Source: Sipunculus nudus
Taxonomy: Eukaryota; Annelida; Sipuncula; Golfingiida; Sipunculidae
Assembly (NCBI GenBank): GCA_026874595.1
Contig: CM049318.1
Coordinates: forward strand, 19,330,241-19,394,240
Reading direction: 5' to 3'
DNA length: 64,000 bases
The translations under genes were made by a program, and so were the position numbers. Under the pieces are notes generated by a model. That model saw nothing but the letters and a program-made list of their open reading frames with translations. It was not told the origin of the DNA and did not search any database. How positions within the stretch are numbered: the first letter of the stretch is position 1; every line of letters starts with the position of its first letter. Below are positions 58,204 through 64,000 of the stretch, piece after piece.

Positions 58204-59189
58204 CCGTATAGAAGCACCGGGGAATCACATGTAACAGTTGACACACTTCATGATGTTTTACATATATAGAACATGTATGTTACTAGTACAATGTCTAGAA
58301 GTAAATTGAACTGAAGTTTCCAAAACGAATAACAGCTCAGAGTTCTGATAACTCGAATATTCATTTTATGGGCGTTCGGGCTGGGTCCGTCACCAGTCGG
58401 GACTGTTCGGGAAGATAAGACCTCCCATTCGTCAACGGCAGTATATTTTAGCCTAATACCCAGAGCATTTATTTCCCCATAAATTATAGGCAGTGCTACA
58501 GTCACCTCTAACATCTCATCATTAAACTTTAACAAATTATGTTATAATATGATTATATGAATCTATTTTTAATTGAAATAAATGACTTCATAGTGATACT
58601 ATTACCGAGTACCTCGTATGCACGATGAAAAATGTGTGTAATCTTTGATTTATAAACGTTCGAGTTTAAAATTGTAATATCTTTACTTTTTGCGCGCTTA
58701 AGATGTAACGTCGAGATCTCAGCATCACACACGAATGCGCACTTAAACCAACATTCATATTCACATTGTTTTATAACAGACAATTATCACAGAACCATTA
58801 AATCTGCGTTTGCCAATAAGACACCATGTTGCGGAACATTCTTTATACATTCAAGATCGGGCTCAAAAAGCAATAGAGAATTTTAAAAAATCTTATTTCC
58901 ATTCACATCAAATCCCTTCTGACGATTCTCCTGGTAACACCGCCGCTTTATTTGATCCGTTGCTCTTTGGGTTTTCGGGGTTTACCGTAATCAATGTATT
59001 CTCTCGATATCAACAATTTAATTAAGACTACCTCTTCAGTTCATTAATAAGTGACCAATTTACTTGCATTAACCCATGACCTAGGCATAGCAATTTGACA
59101 CCGTCCGTAACCTATCCATTAATAATTCATGAAACCATTTGTCCATAACCTACTAAATAAACTGTAAATAATCTGTATGTTACCACGGG
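58202..59189. other. Intergenic sequence, nothing recognised
   Basis: The - strand ORF at 58248-58535 has 95 codons but no domain I recognise. Confidence 0.4.
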
Positions 59190-61110
59190 ATTCCTGTCAG
59201 AAGCCTAACTCTCTGTCACCGCAGGAATGCTGTCATTTACCATACTCTTTGAGATAACAAGACTCCCGCCAGTGACCAAACGAACTGTGACCACATGACT
59301 CTCTCAGTTACCAAACTGTGACTCCAATACTCCAGTCAGAAACCAAACCATCTGTGACTCCAATTCTCCAGTCAGAAACCAACTATCTGTGACTCCAACT
59401 CTCCGGTCAACAACCAAACTATCTGTGACTCCAACTCTCCGGTCAATAACCAAACTATCTGTGACTCCAAATCTCCGGTGAAAAACTAAACTATCTGTGA
59501 CTCCAACTCTCCGGTCAAAAACCAAACTATCTGTGACTCCAACTCTCCGGTCAGTAACAAAATTATATATGACTCTAATTCTCCGGTCAGTAACCAAACT
59601 ATCTGTGACTCCAATTCTCCAGTCAATAACCAAACTATCTGTGACTCCAACTCTCCGGTCAATAACCAAACTATCTGTGACTTCAACTCTCCGGTCAATA
59701 ACCAAACTATCTGTGACTCCAAATCTCCGGTTAGTAACAAAATTATATGTGACTCCAATTCTCCGGTCAGTAACCAAACTATCTGTGACTCCAATTCTAC
59801 AGTGTTTGTCAAAACTATCTGTGACTCCAATTCGCCGGTGAGTGTCCAAACTATCTATGACTACAATTTTCCTGTAAGTAACCAAACTATCTGTGACTTC
59901 AATCCTCCCACCAGGTACCACACTAGCTATGACCCCAATCCGCGATCAGTAATCAAACTACCTTTGACTCCAATTGTCCAGTCAATAACCAAACTATCTG
60001 TGACTCCAATTCACCATTATTTGAGACGATGAGGCCTCGGTCAGTGACCAACACATCTGTCGCCACATGTATTCTCGTCTCTCTGATCATCTATCTGTTA
60101 TGACAATACAGCAACATTCCAATTTGTGACCACAAGAGCACGAGACTTTCTTTAGTAACCTAGCTATATTAAGAATACAATTATTTTCTTCTTTTTTTTT
60201 GTAAACACAAATTCACTAATACACGCAACCTAGCAACCTGTAATCAAATCACTTTCATGAGTAACTTAGATATCTGATATAACCAACACATCATTCAGTA
60301 ACCTTTTCTTCAGTAGCCATCTTGGTGTCCAGGGCTGACCAGGAGACTTCCTCCACCAGAATTAGCTATGCAATGACACAATACTCATTTCATTGTCCGT
60401 GTAATAGTCAAAAACGGGACTTCTTTAAGCAACCTATCTATCTGAAACCACAAAATATATCTCAGTACTATATTAATTTGTGATCCCAAAACGTCTCTTG
60501 GTCACAAACATTCCTTCATGTTCTTGTTGACCACAACACTACATATTTAGGGGAACAAGAATTATTTCAGTTATTTTTTTTTATCAAAACTATCAGTGTT
60601 CATTCAGTGTGTCCTTGACGACAAGACTTCCCTAGCAGTCCTTAGTTACGACTACCATTATGCTTCCTTCGGTAACCTTATTCGTCTCAACTTGACTTCT
60701 CCCAGTGTAACCCAAGAATGGGCGACCACTACATTCTGTTACCGTAACTAAAACACCTCAGAAACCTGGTTAATTTTAGCCATAAAATCTCCTCCACAAC
60801 CTGGGTAACATTAACCTAACTTAGGTTACTTCCTTCATTATCTCAGCTATGTCCACGTGACTTCTTGGTAACTCTGACATTGACACTTCATCATTAACAT
60901 TGGTTTGTATGACCAAACGACTTCCTACCTATGACCGAAAAACTAAATCCACCAACCAAGTATTTGGGACTACAAATCTCGCCTTCCTACCTTTGACAAC
61001 AAAACTCCCTCGTTCAACCGAGTTTTATGGGACTACAAGTCCGCCGAGCTAGCTGTGACCAAAAAAACTCCCTCCATCAACCGAGTTATCTCAGACTACA
61101 AGTAACCCAT
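59190..61110. repeat. 36 bp minisatellite, regular core then degenerate
   Basis: The core (59310-60020) repeats ACCAAACTATCTGTGACTCC then AACTCTCCGGTCAATA every 36 bp, about 20 units. On both sides, degenerate units (ACCAAA-CGACTTCC, CAACCGAGTTAT) extend it to about 61110. Both strands stay open across the core (205 codons on -, 114 on +) because the unit is 12 codons long. These are not believed to be genes. Confidence 0.85.
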
Positions 61111-62492
61111 CAATAACTACTTCTCTTTTCACCACGCCTTCCTTCGGTAACCTTGGTTTCTGTGATCACGTGACCCTTGTCGTAATCTAAACAGGAAGCA
61201 ACGCTTATATCTCAGCAGGTGTGAGATTTCGTTGGAAATTATTTTCCTAATTTTGCATTTTAGACCGAATTCATTCTTGAATTGAATGTTGTTTGCACAA
61301 GATCAACCCACTTTGGCAGATTTCCATTTGATACCAAAAATCTCCCCCTTAAAATGACTTTTATAATACATGGCAATTAAAGGTTTAAACACTGCGCACG
61401 AATATTCGATATATTTGTAACATTTACTTATGTTACAAATTCAAATAAATATTTTCTCTCTTTCAGGTGGGTAATTCTAATTATGAAATTAACAATAATG
61501 ATAATAATTTTATATGGCATGATGGATTATTATACATGCGGTTTCTCTCTATCGTTGTCACGTGATGGATGACAGATCACAAAATGACTCCAAAATTTAA
61601 ACCTATATATTATCTGATCACATCTTCTTCATCTATTAATGGGTGTCATATTCCTCCATTTAAGGCTTAATATTTTACCACTATAAAAATAATCGTTCTT
61701 TAACTTCTTTACAGGAAGTGTACAGGAAATGGAGACCATATCATATGGCATGTTAAAGTTTTAAGATTATATATGCTAAAATTATTATAGTATTATTATA
61801 TATGTGCCGTTATGATATAAATAAGCACGTGTCAACTCAAATCAACCCATCATATAAAGTAGGGACCCTTGATGTTCCAAGGGCCAATAAGGGAACTTTT
61901 ATGACTTTTGTTAACTGTTTTTTAATACTCTGCACCCTAATCGCGTTCACTGTTTCAAAATATATCACATACATTGTCAAATTTAGCAAAGTGTTACAAA
62001 GTGGTTTTACTCCATTGATGTCTCTAATACATTTTCTCAAACTAGATTGGGCACGAGTTACGGTAAATCCTTATACAGGTATCCGGGTTTTAACAACAGT
62101 GGCAGTGACAACGTTCGGGTAAATACAAACTAAGCCTTGCACCTAAATGCGTCATAGATAATTTGTGTTAATTTTCATAATTAATGCATAATCCTAGAAA
62201 TCATTGTTCCAGGAAACCATGACAACACGGATGAGCGGGAAATACTTACACATAGAGATCTAAGTCCCGCCTGCCGCATTCAAATGTTAACGTGACGTCA
62301 TATTATATGACGTCATATACTCTATTAAAATCACCTATTTACATATTTATATACAGTATTTTAACATGCAGCGCCATAAAAGTGTCACGGGTATTTTATC
62401 GTCGGCCCAATCAAAAGGCCTATGCCACAGCCATGTAATAACGTTATTTATAGGAATTCACAATATCCTACAATTGCCTCGTCCTCATGATT
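61111..62492. other. Intergenic region downstream of the myostatin gene
   Basis: AT-rich with no gene. It includes two CRE palindromes (62293-62315). The + strand ORF at 61802-62122 has no recognisable domain. Confidence 0.5.
62293..62315. promoter_or_regulatory. Two consensus CRE sites
   Basis: TGACGTCA at 62293-62300 and again at 62308-62315, 7 bp apart. The whole 23 bp block is nearly palindromic. TGACGTCA is the CREB/ATF consensus. The site is about 350 bp past the myostatin stop. Function is inference. Confidence 0.45.
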
Positions 62493-62509
62493 CCGCCAGG
62501 TGGCGACAG
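62493..62509. promoter_or_regulatory. CTCF-like motif
   Basis: CCGCCAGGTGGCGACAG closely resembles the CTCF core (CC-C-AGGTGGC). It is in the 3' flank of the myostatin gene. Confidence 0.35.
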
Positions 62510-62534
62510 AGTTATAAAAATGTCCGATGAAGTT

Positions 62535-62540
62535 TTTATT
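62535..62540 (-). terminator. Possible poly(A) signal of the myostatin gene
   Basis: AATAAA on the - strand, about 118 bp past the stop codon. It is the first canonical signal I see downstream. Confidence 0.45.
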
Positions 62541-62657
62541 TTGTGCAACGCTGATAAATACAAGATCCGCTACAACTCTGCAGCTTAGCTGCAACTTTAG
62601 TGGTGCCAACACGTGACCACTAAGGTGAAGGTCACTGACGAACGTGCCGTATGCAAA

Positions 62658-63041
62658 TCATGAGCATCCACATCTCTCCACCACCATTCCTCCTACCTTG
62701 CCATAAATGATTTCTTGTTTCTCGTTGTAATATAGCATAGAGATAGGGGCCAATCGTGTTGGGGTGCAACACGGGCCCTGTGAGCCCCGTGCGTGTACCT
62801 CCTGTAGCAGTGCAGTCACCGGATATTGTTGCATATACTTATAGGGGCATTCCCCAGCGCAATAGTTGGCGTCATATTCGTCTGGTGCAATAATGAACTC
62901 CCATCCCAACTGCCGGAAGTCCACCCTCAGCGGATAACGGCAGCACTTCGGGTCTGTGTCCGACTCTGTGCACGTCTGCGACAGGCGACGCTTTCGTCGC
63001 GAGTTGCGACGATCACTCACTCGCAGGGCGATGAAAGGTTT
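62658..63041 (-). CDS. MSTN: Myostatin/GDF8-11-like TGF-beta ligand, last coding exon
   Basis: The exon codes 127 residues plus TGA. It begins after a TTTCCCCAG acceptor with KPFIALRVSD, matching the NPFLEVKVTD start of vertebrate MSTN exon 3. A furin-type site RRKRR is at residues 15-19. The mature domain (20-127, 108 residues, against 109 in human) has nine cysteines at 24, 33, 34, 61, 65, 91, 92, 124 and 126, the myostatin/activin pattern. Diagnostic blocks are CCRYPLRVDF, GWEFIIAPDEYDANYCAGEC, GPCCTPT and MVVERCGCS. The secreted dimer signals through activin type II receptors and limits muscle growth in vertebrates; bivalve homologues are known. The propeptide exons lie beyond the window on this strand. 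No defect is seen. A GDF11 label cannot be separated, since invertebrates usually have one gene for both. Confidence 0.93.
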   Translation of the reverse strand, partial: KPFIALRVSDRRNSRRKRRLSQTCTESDTDPKCCRYPLRVDFRQLGWEFIIAPDEYDANYCAGECPYKYMQQYPVTALLQEVHARGSQGPCCTPTRLAPISMLYYNEKQEIIYGKVGGMVVERCGCS

Positions 63042-63599
63042 CTGGGGAAAAAACATGAACTTTTTATGATATCTGTAACACACGTCTGTTGATCAATATC
63101 TAATACTGTAAAAGGAAACTTTCAATTCATTAGGGAGGAATAACTTTTATATTTCCAAAGATAAGTCATTTGATATAACAAAATGTGTGTTGGAATGTAG
63201 GACTGACAAATTTTAGAGTCTCCAGGTGAAAATTTAGTGTTAGAATCCATTTGGAGTTACCAACGCTAGGACCAGAGTTCTTGGGTGTGGATTTGTCTGA
63301 TATTGCCGAATTCTAGGCATTTTGCTATAATCTATATTAGAGCGTAATTGTAGGATTTTAAAACTTAGCAGACATGCTTCCTCTCGGGTAAATAAACATT
63401 GTTTAATGCATATCGGGTGCTCCATCTAGTCCAAAATTTGATACTCATCACAAATAATCTTTATTCATCACAAGGAGCAGTGTAAGTGGGAGGGGGGCTT
63501 GGGGATTTTCATGGTAGGGATAAACCCGCCCTTTCCAGATTGATAGAATTTTCTTTGGTTATTATACTTTGTTCCAACAACCTGTGTCCACCTGAGTTT

Positions 63600-63725
63600 T
63601 AAAGACAAATTTCTTAAAAGTTTGGTGACACTATGGCCATCTTTATTATTTCTGGTCTCATTTTTTAGAGTGTTTACATGACATCATTCCAGTCAGCAAC
63701 CGTCAACTGAGGCTGGTATGATAAT
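63600..63725. repeat. Dispersed repeat, related copy at 21500-21720
   Basis: TTTTTTAGAGTGTTTACATG and the following GTCAACTGAGGC block match the copy in the ABITRAM intron. Confidence 0.55.
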
Positions 63726-63797
63726 GAAACCCCGAAACGCTCCCTCACAGAAGGCTTTCGATGCCAATGGTGGCGAGAGCCCTGTACAACACATTAG

Positions 63798-63844
63798 TGA
63801 CGTCACAAAGGTCGATGACGTATGATGTCGCATTGATGACGTCA
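63798..63844. promoter_or_regulatory. Cluster of CRE-like sites
   Basis: TGACGTCA at 63798-63805 and 63837-63844, and TGACGTAT at 63816-63823. They fall inside the last myostatin intron. They may instead reflect GAC-GTC codons of a short - strand ORF that covers them. Confidence 0.35.
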
Positions 63845-64000
63845 TCGACTGGAATCGCTTTATCTCTTTTCTCAAGTATTGAGTATATCGCAGTCATTGT
63901 GAACTGTTTTGCTATTTTTTTTTTCTCATACGAATTACGCACCAGGTAAGACATTGTCATTCATTCGGTGGTCGGAGGAATGGCTCCGGCAACGTTTGGC

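Larger units (their letters stand above)
63042..64000 (-). other. Myostatin gene intron (last intron, partial)
   Basis: Sequence upstream of the last exon on the - strand. It includes a dispersed repeat (63600-63725) and a GACGTC-rich segment (63795-63850). No earlier MSTN exon was recognised. Confidence 0.6.

Noticed and set aside
57890-58246. Tyr/Ile-repeat ORFs on both strands
   Set aside because: They are translations of an AT microsatellite.
59304-59921. 205-codon - strand and 114-codon + strand ORFs
   Set aside because: Both follow from a 36 bp unit lacking stops; no start context or domain supports a gene.
61802-62122. 106-codon + strand ORF near the myostatin gene
   Set aside because: No domain, no splice context, and the sequence composition is like the surrounding intergenic DNA.

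Overview
This is a piece of a repeat-rich, AT-rich animal genome, most likely a bivalve mollusc. The two recognisable genes have typical metazoan intron structure, and the interspersed repeats (tRNA-like SINEs, LINE tails, many short non-autonomous elements, long minisatellites) are of the kind seen in bivalve genomes. Species assignment is inference. There are no rRNA, CRISPR or prokaryotic features.

Genes. (1) ABITRAM (also called FAM206A or Simiate) lies on the + strand. Its last three coding exons are at 18302-18431, 30221-30367 and 41884-42033, joined by two introns of about 11.5-11.8 kb packed with repeats. The N-terminal exon was not found and is either upstream of the window or too diverged to see. 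(2) A myostatin/GDF8-11-type TGF-beta ligand lies on the - strand. Only its last coding exon (62658-63041) is present. It carries the furin site and the whole mature domain with nine cysteines. The two genes are convergent, about 20.6 kb apart.

Layout. 1-740: 3' end of a Ty3/Gypsy retrotransposon (integrase C terminus, polypurine tract, LTR start). 740-3582: a large inverted-repeat (foldback) structure with CCTAGG-centred palindromes; its left arm is split by a smaller element. 5937-6971 and 13180-14611: arrays of a ~277 bp repeat centred on GGTGGCGCCACC. 9960-12600, 15550-17995 and 23248-26258: three copies of a 2.4-3.0 kb element that starts with a hairpin after a T-run. 18698-20653: a TA-flanked TIR element. 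21065-22480: a ~75 bp tandem array. 30478-31828: SINE cluster. 33501-35372: a 180 bp-repeat element with a cleanly nested insertion. 37821-39366: an element with perfect 26 bp TIRs and TA target sites. 42340-44735: two adjacent minisatellites (36 bp and 16 bp units) just past ABITRAM. 44911-45260 and 56652-56978: short TIR elements. 48295-49062: degraded hAT-like transposase. 59190-61110: another 36 bp minisatellite, upstream of the myostatin 3' flank.

The most interesting theme is a shared architecture in at least four repeat families: a palindrome at the very first base after a T, a CTAA/CTAG/CTTG 3' end followed by T (in three of the families just after a hairpin), and no visible target duplication. 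This fits Helitron-like (Helentron/Helitron2-type) non-autonomous elements. Two nested insertions in the window give empty-site evidence for it. The two genes do not obviously work together. Nothing here is a strong candidate for a wholly new biological system.
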